Shown piece after piece: positions 54,752 through 63,759 of a DNA stretch of 64,000 nucleotides. The stretch covers positions 2,046,001 to 2,110,000 of the forward strand of contig NZ_CP030055.1 in assembly GCF_015291645.1 (NCBI RefSeq). Direction: 5' to 3'. Position 1 is the stretch's first letter. The number at the start of each line of letters is the position of its first letter. The notes beneath the pieces were generated by a model. That model was not told where the DNA came from. It did no database searches and was given only the letters and a program-made list of their open reading frames with translations. The DNA is from Bradyrhizobium sp. CCBAU 53340. GTDB taxonomy: Bacteria; Pseudomonadota; Alphaproteobacteria; Rhizobiales; Xanthobacteraceae. A program made the translations under genes and the position numbers.

Positions 54752-56362
54752 TCAGTGTCCGCCGCCGGCCTCGAGATGCCCGGGTTTGGTCAGCATCAGT
54801 GCGGCGATCAGGGCGACGATCTGCGAGATGCCGAGCAGGTAAAAGGTATCGCTGAAGGCGAAAATGAAGGCCTGCTTCTGCACGATCTTGCCGACCGCGA
54901 CATAGGCCCGGTGGACGGCGTCAACGCGATCGATCACACCATGGCTGATGAAGTACTGGGTGAGCTGATCGAGCCGTGTTCGGGTCGCCTGCTCGAACAG
55001 TGTGACTTGCTGGGAAAGCACGTTGGAGTGATATTGCTCGCGCTTGGTGAGCAGCGTCTGGAGGGCAGCGATGCCGATCGCGCCGCCGAGATTGCGCATC
55101 ATGTTGAACAGTGCAGATGCGGATCCGGCGTTCTCCTGCTCGATTCCGGAGGTTGCGACCGCCGACAGCGGCGCGAAGCACAGCGCCTGGCCAAACGCGC
55201 GGACGACGTTCGGCCAAAACAGTTGGTCGGCCGCGTAGTCGTTGGTCATGTAGATATTCATGAAGTTCGAGGTCGCGAACAGCGCAAAGCCGATGCCGAT
55301 CACAAGGCGCGGGTCCAGCCGCTGCATCAGGCGCGGCACGAGCGGGATCAGCAGCAACTGCGGCAGGCCGGTCCAGGCGAGCACCATGCCGATCTGCTCC
55401 GAATTGTAGCCCTGTATGCGCGACAGATAGACCGGAAGGACATAGACCGAGCCATACAGCGCTATGCCGAGCAGGAAGTTTGCGAGCACGCCGAAGCCGA
55501 AGTTGCGACGAAACAGGATGCGCAAATTGAGCAGCGGCTTGATTGTCGTCAGTTCGATAGCGAGGAACAGCGTCAAGGCAATCGCCGCGACCACAGCCAG
55601 CTTGACGATGAAAGGTGAGCCGAACCAGTCGTCCTTGTTGCCTTCCTCGAGCACGGTCTGGAGCGCGGCGAGCCCGATCGCCATGGTCACGATGCCGGCC
55701 CAGTCGCCTTCGCGCAGCAGCGACAGCTTCATCGGCGACGGTTCCAGCGAAACGTACAGCATGGAGATCAAGACGGCGCCGGGCACGATGTTGACATAGA
55801 AGACGTATTCCCAGCCGAGATTTTCGGTGAGATAGCCGCCGATCGTCGGACCGATCGCCGGTGCGAACGTCGCCGAAATCGCAAACATCGCCAGCCCGAT
55901 CGGCTGCTTGGCCTTTGGCAAGAGCGTGATGATGAGCGTGAACGCCATGGGGATCAGCACGCCGCCCGTGAAGCCTTGCACGGCGCGCAGCACGATCATC
56001 TGCGGCAGGTTCTGCGCGAGCGCGCAGGCCGCCGAGAACACCAGGAAGAGGAAGGCATTGGTGAGCAGATAGATGCGGACAGAGAATACCTGCGCAAGCC
56101 ACCCGCTCAAGGGAATCACGACGATCTCGGCGATCAGGTAGGAGGTCGAGATCCAGCCGCCGTCGTCGATGCCTGCGCCGATGCCGCCCTGAATGTTGGC
56201 AAGGGAGGCATTGACAATCTGGATATTGAGGACCGCCATGAAGGCGCCGAGCGTGGCTCCGACCACCGCAAGCCAGGTTTTCGCGGAGATGCGCGGATCG
56301 GCAGCCGACGACAGGGCCTCGGTCGCGGGAGCGGCACCGATGGTCGTCTGCAGCGTGGTCAT
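54752..56362 (-). CDS. MFS efflux pump, DHA2 family (EmrB-like, 14 helices)
   Basis: 536 residues. The first helix LAVVGATLGAFMAVLNIQIV and SYLIAEIVVIPLSGWLAQVF are DHA2 hallmarks; VQGFTGGVLIPMAFTLIITL and FAISATFAPAIGPTIGGYL (motif C) mark it as an exporter. It would work with the periplasmic adaptor encoded just upstream and an outer-membrane channel (none here) to expel drugs, fatty acids or toxic intermediates. It starts 34 bases after the adaptor gene stop. Confidence 0.92.
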   Translation of the reverse strand: MTTLQTTIGAAPATEALSSAADPRISAKTWLAVVGATLGAFMAVLNIQIVNASLANIQGGIGAGIDDGGWISTSYLIAEIVVIPLSGWLAQVFSVRIYLLTNAFLFLVFSAACALAQNLPQMIVLRAVQGFTGGVLIPMAFTLIITLLPKAKQPIGLAMFAISATFAPAIGPTIGGYLTENLGWEYVFYVNIVPGAVLISMLYVSLEPSPMKLSLLREGDWAGIVTMAIGLAALQTVLEEGNKDDWFGSPFIVKLAVVAAIALTLFLAIELTTIKPLLNLRILFRRNFGFGVLANFLLGIALYGSVYVLPVYLSRIQGYNSEQIGMVLAWTGLPQLLLIPLVPRLMQRLDPRLVIGIGFALFATSNFMNIYMTNDYAADQLFWPNVVRAFGQALCFAPLSAVATSGIEQENAGSASALFNMMRNLGGAIGIAALQTLLTKREQYHSNVLSQQVTLFEQATRTRLDQLTQYFISHGVIDRVDAVHRAYVAVGKIVQKQAFIFAFSDTFYLLGISQIVALIAALMLTKPGHLEAGGGH

Positions 56363-56396
56363 GGTTGTCTCCCTGTCTTGAAAGGAGGATGCGAGT

Positions 56397-57545
56397 TCAG
56401 CTACGCGGTGCCCCGCGACCGGAGGCGAGTCGCTTATTGGCCTCGCGTTCGGCGATCGCTGCCGACTTCGTGTCGACGGTCGGCTCCGCCGACATGCCGG
56501 GGCGGAGCAGGCCGTTCAGGCTTTGGTCGTCGAGCACGATCTTGACCGGAACGCGCTGCACGATCTTGGTGAAGTTGCCGGTGGCATTGTCGGGAGGCAG
56601 CAGCGCGAACTCGAGGCCACTGGCCGGCGACAGGCTGTCGACGTGACCCTTCAGTCGGGTCGAATGAAAGCCGTCGACCCGCAGATCGACCGGCTGGCCG
56701 TTGCGCACATGAGTCAGCTGGGTCTCCTTGAAATTTGCGACCACATAAACAGCATCGAGCGGCACGACCGCCATCAGCTGCGTTCCGGCCTGCACGTACT
56801 GGCCCACGCGGAGCGTGCGGGCGCCGACGGTGCCGTCGACCGGCGCGGTAATCCGCGTGTAGGAGAGGTTCAGCGCAGCCTGCTGCTCGACCGCGCGAGC
56901 GCGGTCGAGCTGGGCGATCGCCTGGGCGCGCTGGGTGGCGAGAACCTCGATCTTCTTGTTGGCGGCGATCAATCCTGCCTTGCTCTGCTCGAGTTGGGCA
57001 GTCTGCGAGCGCAGTGCCGCGTCAGTCTGCTGGGCGCGCTGTATGGTCCCTGAACCCGACTTCATGAGCTCGTCGTAGCGGGCGCGCTCCTGCTGGGCGA
57101 ACTTCAGATTGGCTTCTGTGGCGTCGATCTCGGCGGCCTGCTGCTGAATCAGCGGCTGCTGCAATTCGATCTGTGCGTCGAGGTTCTTCACCGCGGCCTT
57201 GGAGGCGGCGACGTCGGCGCTGGCCTGGTTCAGCGCAGTCCTGAAGTCGCTGTCGTCGATTCGTGCCAGCAGCTGACCGGCCTTGACCGCTTCGTTGTCC
57301 GCGACCAGCACATCAGCAATGTAGCCGGAAATCTTCGGCGCGATGATCGTGGAATCGGCTTTGACATAGGCGTCGTCGGTCGTCTCCAGGTAGCGGCCGG
57401 TCGTGAGGTAGTAGTGGCCGAAGGCGGCGGCCCCGGCAACGCCGAGCGCGGCGGCGAAGGCAAGCGCGGCGCGTCGGATCGCCTGGCGCGACGGCGAAAG
57501 ACGAGTTGTGGTCTTCTGATCGGATGCGTAGGAAAGGATCGACAT
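56397..57545 (-). CDS. HlyD/EmrA-type membrane fusion protein
   Basis: 382 residues from the ATG at 57545 (GGAGA upstream). One membrane helix near residues 27-48 (AALAFAAALGVAGAAAFGHY), then DDAYVKADSTIIAPKISGYI typical of EmrA, a lipoyl half-motif, an alpha hairpin rich in Gln and Ala (coiled coil), and VDGTVGARTLRVGQYVQAGT. It links the inner-membrane MFS pump to an outer-membrane channel. It sits in a run of closely spaced genes, 30 bases after the patatin gene. Confidence 0.92.
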   Translation of the reverse strand: MSILSYASDQKTTTRLSPSRQAIRRAALAFAAALGVAGAAAFGHYYLTTGRYLETTDDAYVKADSTIIAPKISGYIADVLVADNEAVKAGQLLARIDDSDFRTALNQASADVAASKAAVKNLDAQIELQQPLIQQQAAEIDATEANLKFAQQERARYDELMKSGSGTIQRAQQTDAALRSQTAQLEQSKAGLIAANKKIEVLATQRAQAIAQLDRARAVEQQAALNLSYTRITAPVDGTVGARTLRVGQYVQAGTQLMAVVPLDAVYVVANFKETQLTHVRNGQPVDLRVDGFHSTRLKGHVDSLSPASGLEFALLPPDNATGNFTKIVQRVPVKIVLDDQSLNGLLRPGMSAEPTVDTKSAAIAEREANKRLASGRGAPRS

Positions 57546-57575
57546 GTCGTTCTCCGAAACCCTAGAGGTCAAGTC

Positions 57576-58751
57576 TCAACCGCGGCGATGGACGTCGTGG
57601 GTGACGATGCCGAGCTCGGGTGGCGGCGGATTCAATCGTCCCGGGTCCGCCAGCGTGCGGCGGATATCGTCCAGTCCGCTCTGCCAGTGGGCGCGCATCG
57701 CGCTCAGCCCGAACTCGTAGTCCTTCGACTGGCCCTCATAGATCTTGGATTGGTAGATCAGGTGGATGATGTTGTGGGTGCGGCGGCTGGCCATGTCTGC
57801 GATGGCGAGCATCTCGGGATCCTGCATTGCGCTCTGCGGCAGCCTTTCGATCGCCCGCTGCAATGCCTGGCGCATCTTCTGCATCCGCAGCGCCTGGTCC
57901 GTAATGGCGCGCGTGCGACTCGAATATTGAATATCTTTCTGGCGGCTCTGTACCTCCATCATGTCGTGGGGAACGCGCCCTCTTGCGGACCAGAGGTCGA
58001 CCTGAAATGTCAGCGTGTCACGTGACTCGCTCGACAAGATGCGTGAGAGCGGCGTGTTCCAGACGACGCCGCCGTCCCAATAATGTTCGCCCTCGATCTC
58101 GACTGCGGGAAAGCCCGGTGGCAGCGCGCCGGAAGCCATGAAATGCTTCGGTTCGAGCCGACGTTCGTCGGTGTCGAAGTAGGTGAGGTTACCGGTGCGG
58201 ACATTGACCGCGCCGACACTGACGCGCGCCTCGCCCGAGTTCAGGCGATCGAAATCGACGAGCCGCTCCAACGTCTGCTTCAATGGTGTGGTGTCGTAGT
58301 AGCTCGTGGCTGAATCGCCTGAAAAGGGCGACCAGAGCGGCGAGGGGAAGCGCGGTTTGAAGAAGCCGGGCTGACCATGGAACAGGGCCCTCATGGCGGA
58401 CATTGCATTGTGCATCGAGCGCAGATCGAAGGCGAAAGGCAGGGAATCGGCCAGCCCTTCGCCGGCGGGCCAGCCCGCCGGAGAGGCGCAAATCGTTTCC
58501 CAGAACTCGCGCAGCCGAGCGACCCGCTGGTCTTCGGGCGAGCCGGCAATGATGGCCGCGTTGAGCGCGCCGATCGATATGCCGGCCAACCAGTTGGGCC
58601 GAATACCTGCCTCGTGCAGCCCCTCATAGACGCCTGCCTGGTAGGCGCCGAGTGCACCGCCGCCCTGGAGAACCAGCGCGACGACGTCGTATGGCAGCGC
58701 GTCGGTTTGCTGCGGGACAGAATTGGTTTGCTCGCGTGTCATCTTCAGCAT
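57576..58751 (-). CDS. Patatin-like phospholipase with DUF3734-type C-terminus
   Basis: 391 residues. The oxyanion loop QGGGALGAYQAGVYE, the nucleophile Ser59 in GISIGALNAAI, and the dyad Asp in YWDGGVVWNTPL are all present, so an active serine hydrolase is expected. The C-terminal part (MMEVQSRQKDIQYSSRTRA, HNIIHLIYQSKIYEGQSKDY) matches DUF3734. Patatins of this type are known neighbours of acetoacetate decarboxylase and 3-hydroxybutyrate dehydrogenase genes, and a role in lipid or PHB mobilisation has been suggested. The gene starts 15 bases after the adc stop. Confidence 0.9.
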   Translation of the reverse strand: MLKMTREQTNSVPQQTDALPYDVVALVLQGGGALGAYQAGVYEGLHEAGIRPNWLAGISIGALNAAIIAGSPEDQRVARLREFWETICASPAGWPAGEGLADSLPFAFDLRSMHNAMSAMRALFHGQPGFFKPRFPSPLWSPFSGDSATSYYDTTPLKQTLERLVDFDRLNSGEARVSVGAVNVRTGNLTYFDTDERRLEPKHFMASGALPPGFPAVEIEGEHYWDGGVVWNTPLSRILSSESRDTLTFQVDLWSARGRVPHDMMEVQSRQKDIQYSSRTRAITDQALRMQKMRQALQRAIERLPQSAMQDPEMLAIADMASRRTHNIIHLIYQSKIYEGQSKDYEFGLSAMRAHWQSGLDDIRRTLADPGRLNPPPPELGIVTHDVHRRG

Positions 58752-58766
58752 TTTCGCAACTCCCGA

Positions 58767-59567
58767 TCAATCGGCATTCGCTTCGATGAGGGTTTCAGAC
58801 CTGGATGAGTGTCGTTGGGTGGCCGCGCCCGGTGACAGGTAGTTGTGGACCACGGTGCCAAGTCCGAGCGTCAAGTCGGCGATGAGATGCTTGGCCGACA
58901 GCACCTGAAGAACGGGCAGCTCAGCGACCGGGGCGAGGGCATGCGAATAGAGGTCGAGCGCCGCCGGACCGGTCCACGCCCCCTTCACGGTGATGTCTTC
59001 GAGGTGGTATCGCACGAGCTCGCAGATCCGCGCCGAGCCGTCGACATGCGGGATGATCTTGAGCAGGAAATTCGGTGCTGCGAGCTTTCGCGCTTCCAGC
59101 TCGCTATCGAGGGCGCGGTGCTTGTAGCCCATGGTGCCGGTGGCAATACGAACCGAGCCGTAGTTCAAGGTGCCGACCAGCGTATCGATCTCGACCGCGA
59201 GCTTGGGCTGCGCGAGCTTCTTGGGAAAGCCCCACAACTCACGCCCGCCCGCAATTGGCGGGTGATCATTGAGAAACATCTGATGAGTGAAGCTGCCGGC
59301 CTGGCCCTTGTAGGACACCGGAATCACCTGGCCGCTTTCGGTGTAGTCGCCAAAGCCGGTTGAGTCCGGCATGCGAATGAACTCGTAGTTCACCACGGGT
59401 TCGGCCAGCTCGAGCGGTGCCGGCACGATCCTGCGCAAGGCCTCGGGGTCGGTCCGGTACTGGATGATGAAGTACTCGCGGTTGACGAAGCGGTAGGGGC
59501 CGGGTGGAAAGGCCGGGTTTGTCAGGGGCATGGCGAACGCGGTCGCTCGCACGGTTTCGTGTTTCAT
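58767..59567 (-). CDS. adc: Acetoacetate decarboxylase
   Basis: 266 residues. The active-site motif is complete: [17 protein letters not shown], with Lys116 as Schiff-base lysine and Lys117 as the neighbour that lowers its pKa. [15 protein letters not shown] and [20 protein letters not shown] are family blocks. It converts acetoacetate to acetone and CO2, or acts on a related beta-keto acid. It is adjacent to the patatin and in one run with bdhA. Confidence 0.93.
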   Translation of the reverse strand: MKHETVRATAFAMPLTNPAFPPGPYRFVNREYFIIQYRTDPEALRRIVPAPLELAEPVVNYEFIRMPDSTGFGDYTESGQVIPVSYKGQAGSFTHQMFLNDHPPIAGGRELWGFPKKLAQPKLAVEIDTLVGTLNYGSVRIATGTMGYKHRALDSELEARKLAAPNFLLKIIPHVDGSARICELVRYHLEDITVKGAWTGPAALDLYSHALAPVAELPVLQVLSAKHLIADLTLGLGTVVHNYLSPGAATQRHSSRSETLIEANAD

Positions 59568-59643
59568 TGCTCGGCTCCAGCTGATTGACGGTGATCGGGC
59601 CGCGCTGATGCGTCGTCAGCGCGACCCTTCCTGCGCTAAGCGC

Positions 59644-60849
59644 CTACACTTCGCCGACGCGTTCGGGATCGGCCGAGGCCAGAGCGGCCGCTCGCTCGGC
59701 CTGCGGCGGATAGATCCACACAGTGTTGATCTGCTGCTTGGTGTGCTTCGCCTCGGCGCCGACCAGCTCGAGCTTCCGCTCCCAGCCGCGCGTGAAGATC
59801 GCGCCGGCCTCTCCGAGGTCGAGACAGGTTGCATAGGCCTTCTGGTGATACGGCCTGGTCGGCACGCCCAACAGCTCGGCGGCGGCGTTGTTACCGGCAA
59901 AAGCGCCCATCCGCGTGGCATGCTGGCATGACATCAATGCGTAGTTGCCGATATCATCGCATGCGGCCTTGGCGGCATCGCCGGTGGCAAAGACGCCGGC
60001 GACACCCGGTACGCGCAGATCGCGATCCACAAGCAGGCGGCCGAGACTGTCACGTTCGGCAGGGATCTGTGCAGTCAACGGAGCGGCGCGCATGCCGGCA
60101 GCCCAGACCACGGTCTCGGTTTCGATGTGCTCGCCGGTCGATAGCGTGACCCCGGACTTGTCGAGCGCCGCGACGCCGGCGCCCAGCCTTGTCTCCACGC
60201 CGAGCTTGCGCAGGGCATCCTCGATGGCGGGCCTCGAGCTTGGACCCATGTCGGGTGCGATTGCGCTGTTGCGATCGACGATCACGACGCGCGGCTTGGT
60301 ATCCTCGCCGAAGATCGCGCGAAGCCGCGCGGGCATCTCGGTTGCGGTCTCGATGCCGGTGAAACCGCCGCCGGCAACAACGACGGTGTCGCGGCCGTTT
60401 CTCGCCGGCCGACCGGGGAGGCTGTGGAGATGCCGGTCGAGGGTGATCGCGTCGTCGAGCTGGTCGACGCTGAAGGAGTGTTCGGCGAGGCCGGGGATGT
60501 TCGGGCGGAACAGCCGGCTGCCGGTGGCAATAACCAGCCTGTCATAGGAGTGCTTGTCGCGCGATCCTTCGGAAGTCACGACATCCACCGTGCGAGCCTT
60601 GGCGTCGATCGTCTCTGCGCTGCCCTGCACGTAGACGACGTCGATGGCCTTGAGGACGTCCTGCAGAGGTGCCGCCACGGTCTCGGGTTTCGATTCGTAG
60701 AGTCTCGGGCGAACCACGAGCGTCGGCTCCGGCGCAATGAGGGCGATCTCGAGCTCCGGGGGCGAAACGCCCTGGATGTCGCGCAGGCGAGCGGCGGAAA
60801 GGGCAGCGTACATACCAGCGAAGCCGGCTCCGATGATGACTAGTCGCAT
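59644..60849 (-). CDS. Type II NADH dehydrogenase-like FAD oxidoreductase
   Basis: 401 residues from the ATG at 60849 (GGAGA upstream). The FAD loop is LVIIGAGFAGMYAALSAARL and the NAD loop VVVAGGGFTGIETATEMPAR; VPGVAGVFATGDAAKAACDD is the second FAD-contacting motif. It resembles NDH-2 enzymes that move electrons from NADH to quinone without pumping protons; no clear C-terminal membrane anchor is seen. As first gene of the run it may dispose of NADH made by bdhA. Confidence 0.88.
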   Translation of the reverse strand: MRLVIIGAGFAGMYAALSAARLRDIQGVSPPELEIALIAPEPTLVVRPRLYESKPETVAAPLQDVLKAIDVVYVQGSAETIDAKARTVDVVTSEGSRDKHSYDRLVIATGSRLFRPNIPGLAEHSFSVDQLDDAITLDRHLHSLPGRPARNGRDTVVVAGGGFTGIETATEMPARLRAIFGEDTKPRVVIVDRNSAIAPDMGPSSRPAIEDALRKLGVETRLGAGVAALDKSGVTLSTGEHIETETVVWAAGMRAAPLTAQIPAERDSLGRLLVDRDLRVPGVAGVFATGDAAKAACDDIGNYALMSCQHATRMGAFAGNNAAAELLGVPTRPYHQKAYATCLDLGEAGAIFTRGWERKLELVGAEAKHTKQQINTVWIYPPQAERAAALASADPERVGEV

Positions 60850-60962
60850 GTGACTTTCTCCTGTGGTTGCATGTTTCCGGGGCATACGCGCGTCACCGCC
60901 GCCGCTCCTGCTGGGGCGGTTGTTGTCGTCGATGACGCGAAGACGTGAAGTGAGCGTAGCTC

Positions 60963-61256
60963 TCAGGGAGCCGAGCAGCTCGGCGTCGATCCGATCGGTC
61001 GGAACCAACGTCGACGGATCAGGATCGGCTCAGCGGCGTTGACGCTCCACTCGGCATAGGGGAGGGAAGCGCCGTCTCTCTTCATGACGGACGTTACCGA
61101 GTTTGCGCTTTGTACGGACTGCACTGGTATTTCGACTTCCTCGCCGGTTGCGGAGGTGAAGCGCACGGCCAACGATAGCCCGTATACGATAGCGCTTGCG
61201 AACATCCTTCGTCGCGGCGCGATTTTGACCAAGCTAACGAAGTTCTTCCAGATCAT
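60963..61256 (-). CDS. Small hypothetical protein
   Basis: 97 residues from the ATG at 61256, which has GGAGA six bases upstream. No domain is recognised. A middle stretch (RMFASAIVYGLSLAVRFTSA) is partly hydrophobic; the end is basic and aromatic (ILIRRRWFRPIG). It lies between the AraC genes and the NDH-2-like gene on the same strand. The good ribosome site is the main argument for it; it could be spurious. Confidence 0.4.
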   Translation of the reverse strand: MIWKNFVSLVKIAPRRRMFASAIVYGLSLAVRFTSATGEEVEIPVQSVQSANSVTSVMKRDGASLPYAEWSVNAAEPILIRRRWFRPIGSTPSCSAP

Positions 61257-61353
61257 GGCTCGTCTCCGTTGGGTCGTGGGCACCCTGATCATCTAGCGGA
61301 TCGGACCTTGAGTTGCGCCAGAGCGATTGCTCTGCCTGTCGCGTGATTGCTGA

Positions 61354-62304
61354 TTAGCGCGTGCGTCGTCGCCAATCGCTCGGCGTTTCGCCGGTCAATT
61401 TCCTGAAGGCGGCGGCAAAGGCTGTTTGAGAGGCATAGCCAAGCTCTGCCGCCACCATGGCAATCGATGTGTCGCTGTCCCGGAGCATGTTCATGGCTTG
61501 CTCGAGCCGATGCTGGCGCAACCAGGCATGGGGTGAAAGCCCGGTGCTTTCCTTGAAAGCGCGGCAGAAATGGAAACGAGACAGGCCGGCATCCGCAGCG
61601 AGAGCCCCAAGAGAGACGTCAGCATCGCTGTCCGAACGCAGGCGTTCGATCGCGCGTCGCAGAGCATGGGGAGCCAGGCCGCCCGTGATTGGCGCGACGG
61701 CGGTTGGCGCACCGGTGTGCGCAGCGAGGATGCGCGTGGCCAGCAGATCCGTCAGTCGATGCCTGAACAGGGCATCCAGCACCGCATTGCCCTGCAGCAC
61801 ATCCGCCGCACTCATCAGTAGTCCTGATGTGACAGGGTCGGGATGTCCGGTGCGTTCCAGAAGATCGCCGGGAACGGGCGCATCGGCTTCGCGTGCAACG
61901 CGTTCGAGCGTTGTGTGCGGAAGATACAGCTGGATGACATCGACAAGGCCAGGAATATCCCACCTGGCGCTTGAACCCGCCGGAATGATCGTCACAACTC
62001 CGGAACGTGCCGTTCCAATCGCAACCGATTTCCCGGCGCGCCGCTCCAGGCGCTGAACGCCTGTGGGATAAGTCATGATGACGTGGTCGGTCATGGGCTC
62101 CACCACGTCGTGCAAGGCCCCATGCTTCCAATGTGCGATGCCGCCATTGGAGGGATCCGAAGCTATCTGGAGCGGTGCCGTTTTGAGAATGCGCGCCATC
62201 TCCACGTCGGCAGGACGGCGCTCGACGATCTGCGAGTCGTTGAGGTGTGCAGGGGGACCGGCAAGCAGAGCCCCCAAAGCATCGTGCTGGATCGGCTTGT
62301 TCAT
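61354..62304 (-). CDS. AraC family transcriptional regulator, copy 1 of a tandem pair
   Basis: 316 residues. The C-terminal AraC DNA-binding domain is complete: SLGALAADAGLSRFHFCRAF, TGLSPHAWLRQHRLEQAMNM, IAMVAAELGYASQTAFAAAF. The N-terminal half is a cupin-like sensor (SVAIGTARSGVVTIIPAGSS). It is 316 residues, like the next gene, and largely identical to it in the DNA-binding part. GAGGA precedes the ATG. The nearby operon (adc, bdhA, efflux) is the likely target. Confidence 0.92.
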   Translation of the reverse strand: MNKPIQHDALGALLAGPPAHLNDSQIVERRPADVEMARILKTAPLQIASDPSNGGIAHWKHGALHDVVEPMTDHVIMTYPTGVQRLERRAGKSVAIGTARSGVVTIIPAGSSARWDIPGLVDVIQLYLPHTTLERVAREADAPVPGDLLERTGHPDPVTSGLLMSAADVLQGNAVLDALFRHRLTDLLATRILAAHTGAPTAVAPITGGLAPHALRRAIERLRSDSDADVSLGALAADAGLSRFHFCRAFKESTGLSPHAWLRQHRLEQAMNMLRDSDTSIAMVAAELGYASQTAFAAAFRKLTGETPSDWRRRTR

Positions 62305-62353
62305 GGAGCTGTCCTCACGTTCGATGGAAGTTTCGCGATCGAAGCGAACGTTG

Positions 62354-63304
62354 CTAACGCATGCGCCGCCGCCAATCGCTCGGCGTTTCGCCGCTCAATC
62401 GCCTGAACGCTGCGGCGAAGGCCGTTTGAGAGGCATATCCAAGCTCTACCGCCACCATGGCGATCGACGTGTCGGTGTCGCGAAGCAAGTTCATGGCCTG
62501 ATCGAGCCGGTGTTGGCGCAGCCAGGCGTGAGGTGAAAGACCGGTGCTCGCTTTGAATGCGCGACAGAAGTGGAAGCGCGACAGGCCAGCATCGGAAGCC
62601 AGGGCATCGAGGGAGACATCCGCATCGCTGTCCGAGCGCAAGCGTTCGATGGCACGGGTCAGGACCTTCGGCGAAAGCCCGCCGTTGGCCGGTCGGAATG
62701 TGGTCGGTGACCCGGTATGCGCAGCCAGGAGGCGCATGGCCAGGAGATCTGTCAGTTGATGCCTAAACAGCGCATCCAGGGGGCCATTATTCTCCAGCGC
62801 GCTCACCGTGCTCAGGAGCAATCGGGAAGTAATGGGATCCGGATGCGCCGTTCGCTCCAGGAGATCGGTCGTTGGACCAGTCACGGCTTCGTCGGCAACC
62901 CGCTTCAAGGTTGCGTGCGGAAGATAGAGCTGAATGACGTCTACAGGTTTCGGAATGTCCCACCGGGAGCTTGATCCTTCGGGAATGATGATCACGACGC
63001 CGCGACGAAACGTGCCGGTCGCAACCGACCTTCCTGACCGCCGCTCCATGTGCTGCGTCGTGCCGTTATAAGCCATGATGACGTGGTGGCTCATCGGCTC
63101 GACGACATCGTGCAATGGTTCATGTTTCCAGTGGGCGATCCCGGCGCCGGAGGCGTCCAAAGTCATGCGAAATGGTGCGGTGTGAAGCACGCGCGCCATC
63201 TCCGCATCAGCGGCGCGCCGCCCAGTGGTTGGCGGTTGGGCTTGGCTCGGCTCGGATACGGACGGCAAATCATCTGGAGCAGCATTCGCTATCGGCTGGC
63301 TCAT
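62354..63304 (-). CDS. AraC family transcriptional regulator, copy 2 of a tandem pair
   Basis: 316 residues, closely related to the previous gene along its length: RHQLTDLLAMRLLAAHTGSP corresponds to RHRLTDLLATRILAAHTGAP there, and the helix-turn-helix blocks SLDALASDAGLSRFHFCRAF and VAVELGYASQTAFAAAFRRL are nearly the same. The N-terminal sensor differs more, suggesting separate ligands. AAGGA lies upstream of the ATG. The two genes are separated by 49 bases and probably arose by tandem duplication. Confidence 0.92.
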   Translation of the reverse strand: MSQPIANAAPDDLPSVSEPSQAQPPTTGRRAADAEMARVLHTAPFRMTLDASGAGIAHWKHEPLHDVVEPMSHHVIMAYNGTTQHMERRSGRSVATGTFRRGVVIIIPEGSSSRWDIPKPVDVIQLYLPHATLKRVADEAVTGPTTDLLERTAHPDPITSRLLLSTVSALENNGPLDALFRHQLTDLLAMRLLAAHTGSPTTFRPANGGLSPKVLTRAIERLRSDSDADVSLDALASDAGLSRFHFCRAFKASTGLSPHAWLRQHRLDQAMNLLRDTDTSIAMVAVELGYASQTAFAAAFRRLSGETPSDWRRRMR

Positions 63305-63759
63305 GGTGGAATCCTTGCTTCTGGGCCATACGGTCGCAGCGCCGTAGCTCGATTTCGCGGCTGGCCCGAAGGCGGTTGCTTGCTGCCTGTCCTGATCGGG
63401 TGCCGGCGAGCGTCGCGGGCTGCAGGTGCGGGTTCTAAGCCCGGAGAACTACGGGGTCTTTCCCAAAGCTGTGCCGCTTTTCCCGATTCTGCTGAAAGCG
63501 CTGCTTGCGAGAACTTGTGATCGGTTGAGGCAGGCGTTCTGTCGGAACGACCGGACCGAGGAGGTCGCTGTAAAGCGCGAATGGCATTGAAATCGCTACC
63601 AAAAATCGCGTCCGCGAAACGAGCCGGTCGTTTGTCACAATCGCCCGTCTAAACGCTCGCCAACCTAGACCCCCGCACTCCGATACCGGATAATACCTGC
63701 TGTAACGGCAGCCGCGGGGATGGCTGCCTGCCCCGATTCCATGGATGTGGCCCAGCCTA
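63305..63759. other. Intergenic region between divergent AraC-type genes
   Basis: 455 bases with no convincing gene. As the shared upstream region of the tandem AraC genes (minus) and the partial AraC-like gene (plus) it should hold both promoters; I see no clear consensus boxes. Confidence 0.5.

Noticed and set aside
61084..61296. Small plus-strand protein between the AraC and NDH-2-like genes
   Set aside because: The overlapping minus-strand frame has a better ribosome site and codon pattern.
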